DNA of 64,000 nt, taken from positions 17,373,210 to 17,437,209 of the forward strand of contig NW_004454180.1 in assembly GCF_000283155.1 (NCBI RefSeq). Reading direction: 5' to 3'. Positions within the stretch are counted from its first letter, which is position 1. Each line of letters begins with the position of its first letter. Source of the DNA: Ceratotherium simum simum. Lineage: Eukaryota > Chordata > Mammalia > Perissodactyla > Rhinocerotidae. This document shows positions 1 through 11,136 of the stretch, piece after piece. Position numbers and translations under genes: made by a program. Under the pieces are notes generated by a model, which was given only the letters and a program-made list of their open reading frames with translations, made no database searches and was not told where the DNA came from.

Positions 1-2059
1 GAATTTCATAATTATTACAAATGGTGAAACAAATATACTAGCCTACAGATATTTACAATGTACTACTTTATACTTCAAAAATGCAGGAATATAAATTATA
101 TATATAATATATATAATTTTGGATCTAATGAACAATTCAATATTGCTCTTGTGTTGGTCTTGCTGTATTGCATGCATGCCCAGGGCACGCCCATGGCTTG
201 TCACCGGATGAAGGAGGGACTGGCGGGACAGAGAGAACTCATGGGGCCCCATGCTCATCCCCAGAGAGCCATCTTCAAAGCAATATTCTGAGTTTTGTAA
301 CTTATTGTGGCTGGGTCAAAATCTTCTGTGCCCATATGCAATGTAGGACATGTTCTCAAGAACCGCAACTACGTATTCGGGGATGGGGCCACATCAACAC
401 TTGAAACATCTGATTCAGTGGAAATAACTCCTCAAGCCCTGAGACAATTGGGGAGCTCCTAAAAGACTCTGTTGGGAAAATCATCAATACCCTCAGTGCA
501 GTTCATAGAAAATGATATCAGAACAAAGACCCATCATCGATGTGTCAGTACCCTTCTGATAAACTGAGGCAAAATACAAAGGAATAAAATGTGTCCTGAA
601 TGAGATAAGATTTTCAATAATTACAAGCTTCTCATATTGATGAAGTCTAAACACTTAAAAACATAGACACCGACTTGAGAGGGCTGAAAGAAATCTTGAC
701 TATGTCAGTAGGAACGGTCAGCAGAGAGAGCTCATGTCAGGAGCCTTATGGACATTACAGCCCACGACAGGTATCCCATTTACTGTTAGAAAGAACCCAC
801 CCCCAATTTCTAAACCCCATTTTGGCCGTGAAGCCCTGTATCTTCTTCCACTTAACCCATATCCAAATCACAAATTGATAACATGTGAGAATAGAAATAG
901 AAAAAAAAGTAGAGACAAGTTGAAAGACAAATGTTCTAGAAAATCTGCCAACTAGATCTCACTGTGAAGGCTGTGGAACAGCCACTTGGAACAAATGAGC
1001 CTGCCGGAGGGTGCATCCAATAGGACTCGAAGGTCTGGCCAAGGCGTTCTGGGCTCCACCAGCCCAGGCCACATCCACACCCTCCCTGCTCAGGTTTGGT
1101 TCTAGGAGGCCAAGGTGGTGGAAAGACTGTGGAGCTGTTGGTTCTCAAAGGTGCCTCCCACACACTAAATACATTACAAGGATGAGTTATTAGTAGAGCC
1201 CAGAGGATGAGACAAAAGCAAGGAAATTTCACCAGAAAGGGCTAATCTAGGATATGCTGAGAGCATGGAGCTTGGCAGTCAAGACATAGCAGGTGCAGGA
1301 GAGAAGAAGGCCCAAGGGGGGTGTGCAAACGTCCCAGACTTAACAGCTCTGCCCAGGCTGGTGCTGCTGCCCAACAGCAGGAAGCTCCCCCGTGCGAGCC
1401 CAGCGGGCGGCACTTCAGCCTCCTCTGCCTGCCAGGCGGGCGACAGGAAGGACGGCTGAAAGGCCGATTCCAGAGTCAGAGCCAGCATGGGCTATGCCGA
1501 CTGGAACAAACAGGAGAACTCACAGGCCCTGTTGGTGGGACTTTCCGGGAAGCAGAGCCAACCAGACGCTACAAAGGCAGAGCAATCAAGCCTAGCCGGC
1601 TCTCCCCGCGTCTTCAGCCACTGACCCGTCTCCAAACCAGCATGCAGGAACCAGCACTGGCCGCAATTTGGTTTCAAGGATTAAGAATGCACACGGGGTC
1701 ATTAGGAGGAAAAGATAATTGTTTCCAGAGTGAACACTGCATTGAACAGCTCTTAGATGACATTTCTAATGGAACATTTATAATGGAGTCCAATATAAAA
1801 TATTGCCTTTATAATGGAACATGCAAGATAAGCTACTATGACCTGAACACATTTTCCAGGAACACACTTCTGTTATAATTAGATCACCAAAAACACCGTG
1901 AACAACCTCTGTTTCAAAGTATTTCATTAAGGTGCAAAGTATGGCAGATGCATGTTCGTGTCATTTAGAAAAACGGATGTGCTTCTGGTCTTCGGAGGGC
2001 CTTCGTCGGCTCAATACAGAATGAGTTATTTAAAAGAAGGAAATCATTTTGGAGGGGAA
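1..2059. other. Distal 3' UTR or downstream DNA, no gene recognised
   Basis: I see no coding region or named repeat. An AT-rich simple stretch (TATATAATATATATAAT type) lies at about 96-120. Around 1770-1830 a short motif, TATAATGGA, recurs several times in AT-rich DNA that looks unique. Open frames here are short and match no protein I know. The stretch could still be transcribed as a long DIRAS2 3' UTR. Confidence 0.4.
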
Positions 2060-2092
2060 AAAACTTGTCTAAAAACAGTTACTTTAATTGCT

Positions 2093-2098
2093 TTTATT
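2093..2098 (-). terminator. Candidate poly(A) signal AATAAA with nearby ATTAAA
   Basis: On the DIRAS2 strand an AATAAA is followed about 10 bases later by ATTAAA (2083-2088). T-rich runs then follow (TGTTTTTAG, later GTTTTTTCCC), which fit a downstream U/GU element. Use of this site would give a 3' UTR of about 0.9 kb. Alternative, longer 3' ends are possible. Confidence 0.35.
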
Positions 2099-2432
2099 TA
2101 AAATCTGAGGGCTGGAGGAAGTTTACCCCTCATGGGTCAACGGGAGAAAACTTCCCATTTCTAAAACTCTCTACATGTGACACACAGGAGCGTTATTGCG
2201 ATGTTTTAGTCATGTCACAATATCCTCATTCAAACACTGAGGAATTTCTGACAGAGCAGCATGCTCTTCGTGAACTCATCACTGTATGTGAAAATAAATA
2301 CTCTAAAAGGTTAAAACAACGCCTGCTAACTCGGTCTAGTGAGGGGAGGACACCCCTCAGGGTAGCAAGGCTCACGGCCAGCAAGGCTCATGGCCAATTA
2401 CAGTGGACATCCTCTGGGGGAGGTGGGGTTAT

Positions 2433-2438
2433 TTTATT
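2433..2438 (-). terminator. Candidate poly(A) signal AATAAA
   Basis: The plus strand reads TTTATT, so the DIRAS2 strand carries AATAAA about 0.5 kb after the stop codon. The sequence beyond it on the minus strand is C-rich rather than clearly GU-rich. I rank it below the site at 2093. Confidence 0.25.
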
Positions 2439-2953
2439 TTTAATCCAGTTAAAGAACCACGGAGTGGATGGGGGCCTGGTCTTCTCACCTCCTCCCACCC
2501 CTCCCCTCCCCAAAGGATGTCAGTGGCTCTGAGCCGAGGGAAACACCTGGTCTGGGGGCAGGGCCTGCAACTCCAGGTGAACATGCTCTCACATGCATGC
2601 AGGTGACAGTCACTCCGCTCAGCACACGCTGCTTCCAGGGGGTACGAGCCCTCCTGCCTTCTAATGGCAAACGATGCCTTCAGAAGTTGCTGGCACCTCT
2701 CTCAGTTCCCTGTGATGCCAAGCCTGTTGGCTTTCATTTTAACCGTCTGGCGGATTCCCTGATTCTGGAGAGGGGGTGCTTACTGGTGGTGGTGTGAAAT
2801 ACCCTCTTAAGGACAATAGGGCACGTCTCGGTCAAAATGCAATATTTAACACGTGGGCATCTTACATGCTACCCTGACGACTGTGGGTTTCACGCGGGAG
2901 GGGGAGGGGGAGGCGCCGGGGACAGGCGAGTGCTCCTCCCACAGGAAGGGCGT

Positions 2954-3553
2954 TCACATGATCACGCATTTGCCCTTGAGCTTCTCTTTCCTCTTCTGCT
3001 GCTTGCTCTTCTTCCCGTCGATCTGTAGGCTCACGGTCCTGCGCTTCTCCAGGTTGAGCAGCTCCTGGAAGAGCTCCTTCACGTTAAGGTTGAGCTTGGC
3101 CGACGTCTCCATGAAGGCGCACTTCCACTTGCGGGCCAGGGCCTCGGCCTCGCTGCTCTCCACCTCTCGGCTCGGGCTCTCGTCACACTTGTTCCCCACC
3201 AGCATGATGGGGATGCTCTCCACGTCCCCTTTGATCTCGCAGATTTGTTCATAGATGGGTTTGAGCTCCTCCAAGGACTGCCGGCTGGTGATGGAGTAGA
3301 CCAGGACAAAAGCGTGCCCTTTGGAGATGGAGAGCCGCTGCATGGCGGGGAACTGGTGGCTGCCTGTGGTGTCGGTGATCTGCAGCGTGCAGATGCTCTT
3401 GTCGCAGCTGATGACCTGCCGGTAGGTGTCTTCCACAGTGGGGATGTAGCTCTCCCGGAACGTGCCCTTCACAAACCTCAGGACCAGGGAGCTCTTGCCA
3501 ACACCACCAGCCCCGAACACGGCCACCCGGTAATCGTTGCTCTGTTCCGGCAT
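2954..3553 (-). CDS. DIRAS2: DIRAS2, Di-Ras family small GTPase, complete coding sequence
   Basis: This 199-residue Ras-like GTPase is complete in one exon. Visible motifs: P-loop GAGGVGKS (residues 14-21), switch [10 protein letters not shown] (36-44), DTTG (61-64), NKCD (121-124), ETSAK (149-153), a lysine-rich tail (181-195) and the C-terminal CAAX box CVIM (196-199). The CAAX box predicts prenylation, probably farnesylation, and plasma-membrane attachment. Serine 65 sits where Ras has catalytic Gln61. Di-Ras proteins are known for this, and it goes with low intrinsic GTPase activity and a mostly GTP-bound state. DIRAS2 is mainly a brain protein. The start is the ATG at 3553, with A at -3. 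An in-frame extension to 3571 would need a TTG start and is not used. Length and sequence match mammalian DIRAS2 almost throughout, and more closely than I recall for DIRAS1 or DIRAS3. The frame is intact, so a processed pseudogene is unlikely; an intronless CDS is normal for this gene. Confidence 0.97.
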   Translation of the reverse strand: MPEQSNDYRVAVFGAGGVGKSSLVLRFVKGTFRESYIPTVEDTYRQVISCDKSICTLQITDTTGSHQFPAMQRLSISKGHAFVLVYSITSRQSLEELKPIYEQICEIKGDVESIPIMLVGNKCDESPSREVESSEAEALARKWKCAFMETSAKLNLNVKELFQELLNLEKRRTVSLQIDGKKSKQQKRKEKLKGKCVIM

Positions 3554-3589
3554 GTTGCCTGAGGGCTCCAACTATCAACCTGGAGGCAC
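3554..3589 (-). other. DIRAS2: DIRAS2 5' UTR part of the coding exon, with candidate splice acceptors
   Basis: Reading the minus strand towards the ATG, a pyrimidine-containing stretch ends in TTTGCTAG and is followed by GTGCCTCCAG and then the leader. Two AG acceptors are possible. One puts the exon start at 3589, the other at 3579. Both leave a short leader of 26-36 bases before the start codon. The family is known to have a noncoding first exon, which supports an acceptor here. The exact choice needs transcript data. Confidence 0.55.
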
Positions 3590-3599
3590 CTAGCAAAGG

Positions 3600-5540
3600 A
3601 ACCAGACATTTGAGAGAATTAGTTAAAAAAAAAATAAAAGAAATCTTGAAAAGTATTACTTGATCCTCTTCTGATTATCTAAAAAAAAAGGTTGAACTGA
3701 TCAAGTTTGCTTTCATTCTCCCAACATAAGAACAATTCAAATTTCACTTAAAAATTCTTTAATTCCAAATCCAATAATTATAGTCAATACTGGGTTTTTA
3801 AGAGGGCAGTAGATCTACTCAGTGGCTAACTGGAGCCAGTCTCTTTCTTCTTACTGGACCACGACTCTGAGCATCTTTGCTCACACATCCCCCTATGCCC
3901 AGGGGAAAGATGCCGTGTCAGCCCAAGGGAGGCAGAATCAAGGGAAGATGATGGGGAGATGGAAATTAACACCCCCACAACACATACGCACACACACAAT
4001 CACAGTGTATCTTTATTGTTTTAACTGAAGTACTGTGAACACCCAATGTACTGGTCATAATAATATGTGATTTCTTTTATAAGGATGGGGAGGGGGAGGG
4101 AGAATGCTATTAAATTTATTCAGTGTCTATATTAACTCACAAAATCCTCACCACCTTGCAGAATTGACATCATTATTCCTGTGTCACAATGAAGAAACTG
4201 GAAACAGAAGGAATCAGGGAACGACGTAATGTCCCCGACTTCACACAGCACTACTGGTGAGGCTGGGACGCAAGCCGGAGGATGGCTGCCACCTCACCCG
4301 CCCACAGGCCACCTGGACAGAGGGTTGCTTCCAGAGGCTTATGCACCACTCAGCCCGTCGTGTACATGGTCTCACCAAGCGGCAAGAGTTGACAGCAACT
4401 AGGAAGCGTGGAGGGTCCTTTCATTCATCAAAATTAAAATGATTATAGATGCTTTATTTTTAAGAATCATAGGAATCCTGTTACCAAGACACTAATATAA
4501 ATGACGATTAATGGTCATTACAATGGAGTAGAATGCAGTCTCCCTCCCTCACAGACATCCCCCCTAGCCCAAGGGGTGAATGTACTTTCCTCATGTACAG
4601 GTGAGCAAACATCTTTCCTCCTGTCCCTTCTTTGGTAAGGAAGGACATAGAACACACAAAAAAGTGGAGAAATGAGCAACATCTAAATATTTTTTTAACT
4701 AAAGTAGACAAATAACATGGTAACGTGAAGCATGGAACCCATTTTCTCCAGGCAACCACTGTGCTGACTCTCACTTTCTCATCTTAGAGTAACCGAGGGA
4801 CAGCAATAAAGGCCTGCTCCACAAAGGCGTCTTCAGAGGCCAGTGACAATCGTTAAACATAAGGAGCCATGAAAGTAAATAGGTGTGCTGTGAATATGTC
4901 TACTGGTAGACAGAACCTCAGATCAAAGCCCAGGACAGCGGCACCCCACCTCCTGGTTTCTCTCTGGGTTCACCATGTACATCTGCCTTCAAACCTGCTC
5001 AATTAAATACTCAGCTATTCTTGGTGCACTTTGGAATCTCAGACCTACCAAGAAACTGAAGAAGCATCAATGCTAAAAGAGAATATAGAAAGAGGTCAGG
5101 AAGTTCATTAATAGCAACGACTGTGGGAAAGCCTGCTTAGGAGATTGATCCGTCTGTTAAATGTTCATGAGATCAATATGATCAATTCAAGAATGCAGCA
5201 TTGTGATAAACTGTTCTACATTTTAAAAAATGCAATGATATATGGAGTCTGGTTTGAAACTGATCTCTGCATCCTCAGAATGAGCCTCTCTCTGTGCTGG
5301 GAAGGCAGGGTCCTCACTCAGCCTTGCTTGTATTATGGTTATTTAGCTCCAGACTGGAGTGTGAGCATCTAGCTGGAACTTAATAAGCTCTGTATCCCCA
5401 AGTCTCTAAAAGAGCTCTTGGTCTTCAGCTCACACTCATTCTGTGTTTAGTGAATACGTTGTCAGCCGTGCCAAGGTGTCTCCATTACTAAACTGGTGAC
5501 CGAAATACAAAAAGCAAGCATTAAACACAAAAACAAAGGA
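3600..5540. other. Intronic DNA, mostly unrecognised, one MIR
   Basis: Apart from the MIR-like copy at 4125-4275, I recognise no element. There is a short CACA-rich stretch near 3980-4000. The frames that are open here are short and look accidental. Confidence 0.4.
4125..4275 (-). repeat. MIR SINE (diverged)
   Basis: The order of blocks matches a reversed MIR: ATTAACTCACAAAATCCTCA, then a GAAGAAACTGGAAACAGAAG block and CTTCACACAGCACTACTGGT. It is highly diverged, as expected of this old SINE. Confidence 0.65.
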
Positions 5541-5544
5541 TTCA

Positions 5545-6530
5545 TAGCTACTGTTATTCATTTGTCCAAGAAATATCTATTGAGTGTCCCCTAAAGGCCA
5601 GGTTCTGGGCAAGGGGCCAGCACACAACTGGGCCAAGGACCGATCTAAGGCAGGGGCTGTGTTCTCGAGGAACTTAGGATCAAGTGGAGCAGACAGACAG
5701 GAAAAGATAACTTCACAAATACTTAATAAATACTTCACAGCAGTGCTGCAGAAGAGAAGTCTGCAGGAACCTAATCACACCTCGGATCAGGAACAACTTC
5801 CTAAGGAGGTGGCACGGGAGCAGGAACCGGAAAGATGCACAGGAGACAGGCACGCGAAAGAGCATAAAGTTCAGTGTGAATATATGAGATAGGTCTGGGG
5901 CAATAACTCCGTACTGATCCTCAGCTCTGGAACAGTTTCTCCCGAACTACAAACTATATTCTTCTCCCTCAGAATCATTCATTCACTTTACAAGCATTTA
6001 TAAAACACCCTCTAGATACTATGCAAAGTTGGTGCTTACCCAATAGAAGCTCACACACTGGAGGACAGATAGGCACAGGAAAGGATACATTATACCCCAC
6101 CTGGTAGACACTGTGGTAAAGCCATCAACAAGTCAGGAGAAGAACCTGGTGGGGCATCTAGTTCCATCTGGGGCCATCAGGAAAGATTTCACAGAGGGCT
6201 GGGCTCTGCCAGATGGTGAAGTGATGGAAGACACGTCAGTCAGAAGAAAGGACTTCACGGAGAGGAACAAGGGCAGGAATAGAGCAGAATTTCATGCCAT
6301 GGCAGAAAGCTGGTGGGAGCTGACATCTGGGGGCAGAGCTGAGAGAGCAGGTGAGTGGTGACACCATTAACCAAGGTAAAAGGCAGAAAAGAGAAGCAGG
6401 TTTGGAGAAAAGGTGGTGGACAGTGAGGAGGAAGGAGCTGTGACTGGGTCAGGTTTGTAACGCAAATAGGTGGAGATATCTGGTAGGCGACTGAGGATCA
6501 GCTTGGAAGCTCGGCAGAGAGGTCTACTCT
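5545..6530 (-). repeat. L2 LINE 3' ends, two adjacent copies
   Basis: Reversed L2 landmarks occur twice. The first copy begins with TTGTCCAAGAAATATCTATT and runs through GGCCAGGTTCTGGGCAAGG to about 5890. The second, from about 5975, has ACAAGCATTTATAAAACACC and continues through AGGAAAGATTTCACAGAGGG to about 6530. The assignment rests on remembered L2 consensus order. Confidence 0.6.
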
Positions 6531-6664
6531 AGTGATAAATATTTGGGTATCAGCCATACATAAATAGCTCTATGATAAATAAAAATCTCCCAGGAAGAAA
6601 GCATGTAGCATGAGAGAAGACCAAATGTCAGAACTAACGTATACTAGTAAGAGAACACAGCAAA

Positions 6665-6795
6665 TTATTTAAACTTTCTGCACTTGAGTTGTCAGAGCTA
6701 GAAAAAGGAGATGATGACACCACCTGCTTCACAGAGCTGCTGTGGGGGTTTAGTGAGACGACAGAAGATCAAGCACTTAGCACAGTTGCTAGAGC
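6665..6795 (+). repeat. MIR SINE fragment (diverged)
   Basis: The blocks AAACTTTCTGCACTTGAGTT, CTGCTTCACAGAGCTGCTGT and CAAGCACTTAGCACAGTTGC fall in forward MIR order. The fragment lies immediately left of the L1. Confidence 0.5.
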
Positions 6796-6924
6796 CAAGT
6801 TCTCTGGCTATTTTCAGTAAGGACCAGGCAGAAAAGGGGTCACAAAGGAGTGGTAAGGAGAGGGGGAAAACAGGAGAGAAGGTGACAAAATTCCAGGGGA
6901 GCAAAAAATGTCAAAAAGACACTG

Positions 6925-9900
6925 AGGGGATACAACTAAAGCAGTGCTTAGAGGGAAAGTATAGCTATAAACACGTATATTAAGTGAGAACAGAGATCCT
7001 GAATCAGTAACCTAATCTTCCACCTTCATAGAGAAAAAGCACAAACTAAGCCCAAGGGAAGAAAAATGAAGAAAAGATCAGATTATAGTGGAAATAAAAT
7101 AAAGATTAGGTTACAGTGGAAATAAAATAAAAAATAGAGGGGTCGGCTCAGTGGCGCAAGCAGTTAAGTGCGCACGTTCCACTCCGGCAGCCTGGGGTTT
7201 GCAGGTTCAGATCCCGGGCGCGCACCGACACACCACTTGTTAAGCCATTCTGTGGCAGTATCCCATATAAACTAGAGGAAGATGGGCACGGATGTTAGCT
7301 CAGGGCCAATCTTCCTCAAGAGAAAAAAAGGGGGGGAGGATTGACATCAGATGTTAGCTCAGGGCTAGTCCTCCTCACAAAATAATAAATAAATAAATAA
7401 ATAATAGAAAAACAATACAGAAAAATCAATAAAACCAAAAGTTCTTTGGAAATCTCATTGAAATTAACAAACTTTTTCCTAGACTGACCAAACAAAAAAG
7501 TGAGAAGATTCAAATTATTAAAATCAGGAATGAAAAAGGAGACATTACCACTGACCTTACAGAAATAAAAAGGATTATAAGGGACTCCTATGATCAACTA
7601 TATGCCAGCAAGTTAGATAACTTAGACAAAACAGACAAACTACCAAAGCTTACTCAAGAAGAAATAAAAATTCTGAATAGACCTGTAATAGGATAGTAAT
7701 CAAAAAACCATCCACCAAGAAAAGCCCAAGTCCAGTTGGCTTCACTGGTGAATTCCAGCAAACATTTACTAATCCTTCACAAACACTTCCAAAAAACTGA
7801 ATAGAAGAGAACACTTCTCATTTTTTCTGTGTCTTATATTACCCTGATACCAACACCAGACAAAGATATCACAAGAAAACTACAGACCAGTATCTCTTAT
7901 AAATATAGATACAAAAATTCTCAACAAAATACTAGGAAATTGAATTCATCAATATATAAAAAGTATTATATATCTTAACTGAGTGAGATTTATGCCAGGA
8001 ATGCAAAGTTGGTTTAATCCAAAAATTAATATAACACACCATATCAATAAAAGACAAAAAACATGATAATCTCAGTGGATACAAAAAAGAAAAAAATTGA
8101 CAAAATTCAGCACCCAATCATGACCAAAAAAGACAAAAAACTTAAACCAGCAATAAAAGGAAACTTCCTCAACCAGATAAAGGGCACATAATGAAAAACC
8201 TGCAGCTGACATAACACTTAACGGTGAAAGACTGAATGTTTTCTCTCTAAGATCAGGAAAAAGACAAGTGTCCAATCTGAAGCTTCTATTCAACATTTTA
8301 CTGGAGGTTTTAGCCAGGAGAAATAGGCAAGGGAATGAAATAAAAGGCATCTATCTCTATAAAAGGAAAGGAAGAAATAAAACTATCTATTTTGCCCATG
8401 ACATCATCTTGTATATAGAATATCCCAAGGAATCCACTAAAAAACTATTAGAACTAATAAACTAGTTCAGCAAGGTTTCAGAATACAACATCCATATTAA
8501 AAAATCGATTGTATTTCTACACACTTCCAGTGAACAATCTGAAAGTGAAATTAAGAAACCAATTCCACTTACAACATCATCAAAAAGAATAAGATACTTA
8601 GGAATAAATTTAACAAAGAAATACAAAACTTATACTCTGAAAATTACAAAATATTGTTGAAATAAACTGAAGACCTAAAAAAATGGAAAGACACCCATGT
8701 TTATGTATCAGAGGATTTAATATTATTAAAATGGCAATATTCCCCAAGGCAACTACAGACTCAATGCAATCCCTAAAAATATCCCAACTGACTACTTTAC
8801 AAAAATTAACAAGCCAATCTCAAAACTTATATGAAAATTCAAAAGGCCCAGAATAGTCAAAACAATGTTGAATAAAATAAAGAACAAAGTTGGAAGACAC
8901 ACACTACCTGATTTCAAACTCACTACAAAGATATAATAATCAAGACCGTGTGGTACTGGAACAGGATAGACATACAGATGAATGGAAAATCCAGAGTCCA
9001 GAAATGAACCCTTATATTTAGTCAAATTTTTTGACAAGGGTGCCAAGAAAGTTCAATGAGAAATAATAGTTTTTTTAACAAATGGTGCTGGGATAACTGG
9101 ATATCCACATGCAAAAGAATGAAGTTGAACCCCTCCCTCACACCATATACAAAAATTAACTCAAAATGGATCAAAGACCTAACTATAAAACCAAAAATTA
9201 TAAAACTCTTACAAGAAAATATAGGCATAAATTTTTATGACCTTTGATTTGGCAATGGTTTCTTAGACATGGTACCAAAAACATGAGCAACAAGATTAAA
9301 ATTGGAAAATTTGACTTCATCAAAATTAAAACCTTTTGAGTATCAAAGGACACTATTAAGAAAGCGAAAAGACAATTCACAGAACGGGAGGAAATTTCTG
9401 AAAATCATATATCTGATAAGGAATTAATCTGAACATATAAGAAACTCTTACAATTTAACAACAACAACAAAATTAAAAAACGAGTGAAGTACTTGAATAT
9501 ACAATTCTCCAAAGCTATACAAATGGCCACTAGGTAATGAAAAGACACTTAACATTAGTAGTTATTGAGAAAATGCAAATCTAAACCACAATGAAATACC
9601 ACTTCACACCCACTCGGATGGCTATAATAAAAAACAAACAAAACCCAGAAAATAACAAATGTTGGCAAGGATGTGGAGAAAATGGAACCCTTGTGCATTG
9701 CTGGTCTGAAGGTAAAATGGTGCAACTGCTTTGGAAAGCATTCTATCACTTCCTCAGAGTTAAACCTATAATTACCATATGACCCAGCAATTCCTCTCCT
9801 AAGTATGTACTCATGAGAAATGAAAACATAGCCACACAAAAAAATTGTATATGAATGTTCACAGCAACACTCATAAAAGCCAAATGTCTGCCAACTAATG

Positions 9901-10315
9901 AATGAATAAGTAAAATGTGGTATATCCATACAATAAAATACTAGTCAGCAACAAAAAGATATGAAGTACTTATATGTGCTACAGCACAGAGGAACCTCAA
10001 AAATATTATGCTAAGTGAAAGAAGCCCATAACAAAAGACCACACATACTGTATGATTTCATTTATATGAGATGTGCAGAACTGCAAATCGATAGAGACAG
10101 AAAGTATATTTGTGGTTGCCTAGTGATGTGGTGGGATGGGCAATGAGGAGACATGGGAAGTGACTGGACTGGTAATGTGTACATATCCTTTGAGTGATGA
10201 AAATGTTCTAAAACTGATCATGGTGATGATTGCACAACCCTGTGAATATAGTAAAAACTATTAAATTGTATACTTTAATTGGGTAAATTATATCTCAATA
10301 AAGATACCTAAAAAA
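6925..10315 (+). mobile_element. L1 LINE, ORF2 to 3' end, degraded, 5'-truncated
   Basis: Recognisable L1 ORF2 landmarks run in order, starting at GCAGTGCTTAGAGGGAAAG. They continue through reverse-transcriptase and 3' blocks to the tail ATATCTCAATAAAGATACC near 10300. The reading frame is broken by many stops and shifts; short fragments of ORF2 translation survive (for example around 8270-8465). An ERE is inserted at 7139-7404. The copy is inactive. Confidence 0.85.
7139..7404 (+). mobile_element. ERE SINE (tRNA-derived) inserted in L1
   Basis: The head has the pol III A-box-like CAGTGGCGCAAGCAGTTAAG and B-box-like GGTTCAGATCC. The body contains GAAGATGGGCACGGATGTTA and the tail repeats TTAGCTCAGGGC. 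It ends in an (AAAT)n tail. It interrupts the L1 at 6925-10315. Confidence 0.9.
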
Positions 10316-10583
10316 AGAGGCATTGGGAGGGGCAGTAATCCACTGCATATGATGTCATTGTCTACTGATTCTGAAACTGATTCACAGACATAGAGGAATA
10401 GGCCCACAGAGCATAGTGTGAGAAATAATAAGTTAGAGGTAACAGGCTTGGCTTGGTTCCTTGCATGACATATGCAAATCTTGGTTGAAGCTGACACTTG
10501 AGATGTACAAGGCAGCCTGCTGGGTGCTAGAAATGCATATCTTCACGTGGGTGGTGGTTACAAAGGTGTTAACATGATGCTGT

Positions 10584-11136
10584 TGTAGGGGAGGAAGAAA
10601 TATCCTCTACCTTTCTAGGTTCTTCTGGCTGGTCTAAGAATTAAATTGACATGAGACACAATAACAGAGGAAAATCAAACAAATTTAATGACATGTATAC
10701 ATGGGAGAGACCCAGGAAACTGAGTAACTCACCAAAATGGCCAAAGCCACCACCTTAAATACCATCTTCAGCTAAAGACAAAGGAAGATGTTGGGGGTAG
10801 TGGATTGGGACTTCAAAGAGGAGGAAAGCAATTCACATGGGGAGGGGAAAGCAAATGTTTGGTAAACAAATGTCTGCCACACTTTGCAAAGACAATGACA
10901 CCCGGGGAGGACGTTGATCAAATGGGCCTTCCGAGGTTCCTCCCTGTCCACCACACCTACTTCATATTATACTACAGTGATCTATGGCATTAGCTCCTTC
11001 CTTGAGTAGCCCCTTCTATCTTAAATTCTTTTAGGTAGTTAGGGGCAAGGTCAAAGTTTCTTCCTGAGTCTTTTGTTCTTAAAAATAATCAAGCCAAAGA
11101 GACACATTTTGTGGTGGGATATTCTGATTCCTCACA
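10584..11136 (-). mobile_element. ERV solo LTR, same family as 37913 and 39727
   Basis: The plus strand runs from TGTAGGGGAGG to TCCTCACA, that is TG...CA ends. The block CTAAGAATTAAATTGACATG is shared, reversed, with the LTR ending at 40252. CATGTATACATGGGAGA and TTAAATACCAT are shared with the LTR at 37913. I could not find a clean target duplication. No internal gag or pol sequence lies next to it. Confidence 0.7.

Larger units (their letters stand above)
2060..2953 (-). other. DIRAS2: Probable DIRAS2 3' UTR (at least the proximal part)
   Basis: This is the sequence directly downstream of the DIRAS2 stop codon. It has no repeat that I recognise apart from a purine tract (GGGAGGGGGAGGGGG type, about 2897-2915). 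It contains two minus-strand AATAAA hexamers. From memory, the human DIRAS2 mRNA has a 3' UTR of a few kilobases, so transcription may run on to or beyond position 1. The left edge given here is only the more distal of the two good poly(A) candidates. Confidence 0.5.

Noticed and set aside
1321..1878. 185-codon frame downstream of DIRAS2
   Set aside because: Composition changes from GC-rich to AT-rich part way through and the protein resembles nothing known; probably chance.
3554..3571. N-terminal extension of DIRAS2 by six residues
   Set aside because: The upstream codon is TTG, not ATG. The known protein starts at MPEQ, and the ATG at 3553 has a good context.
3079..3596. Other-frame and opposite-strand open frames across the DIRAS2 exon
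   Set aside because: They are GC-rich shadows of the DIRAS2 coding sequence and show no family motifs.
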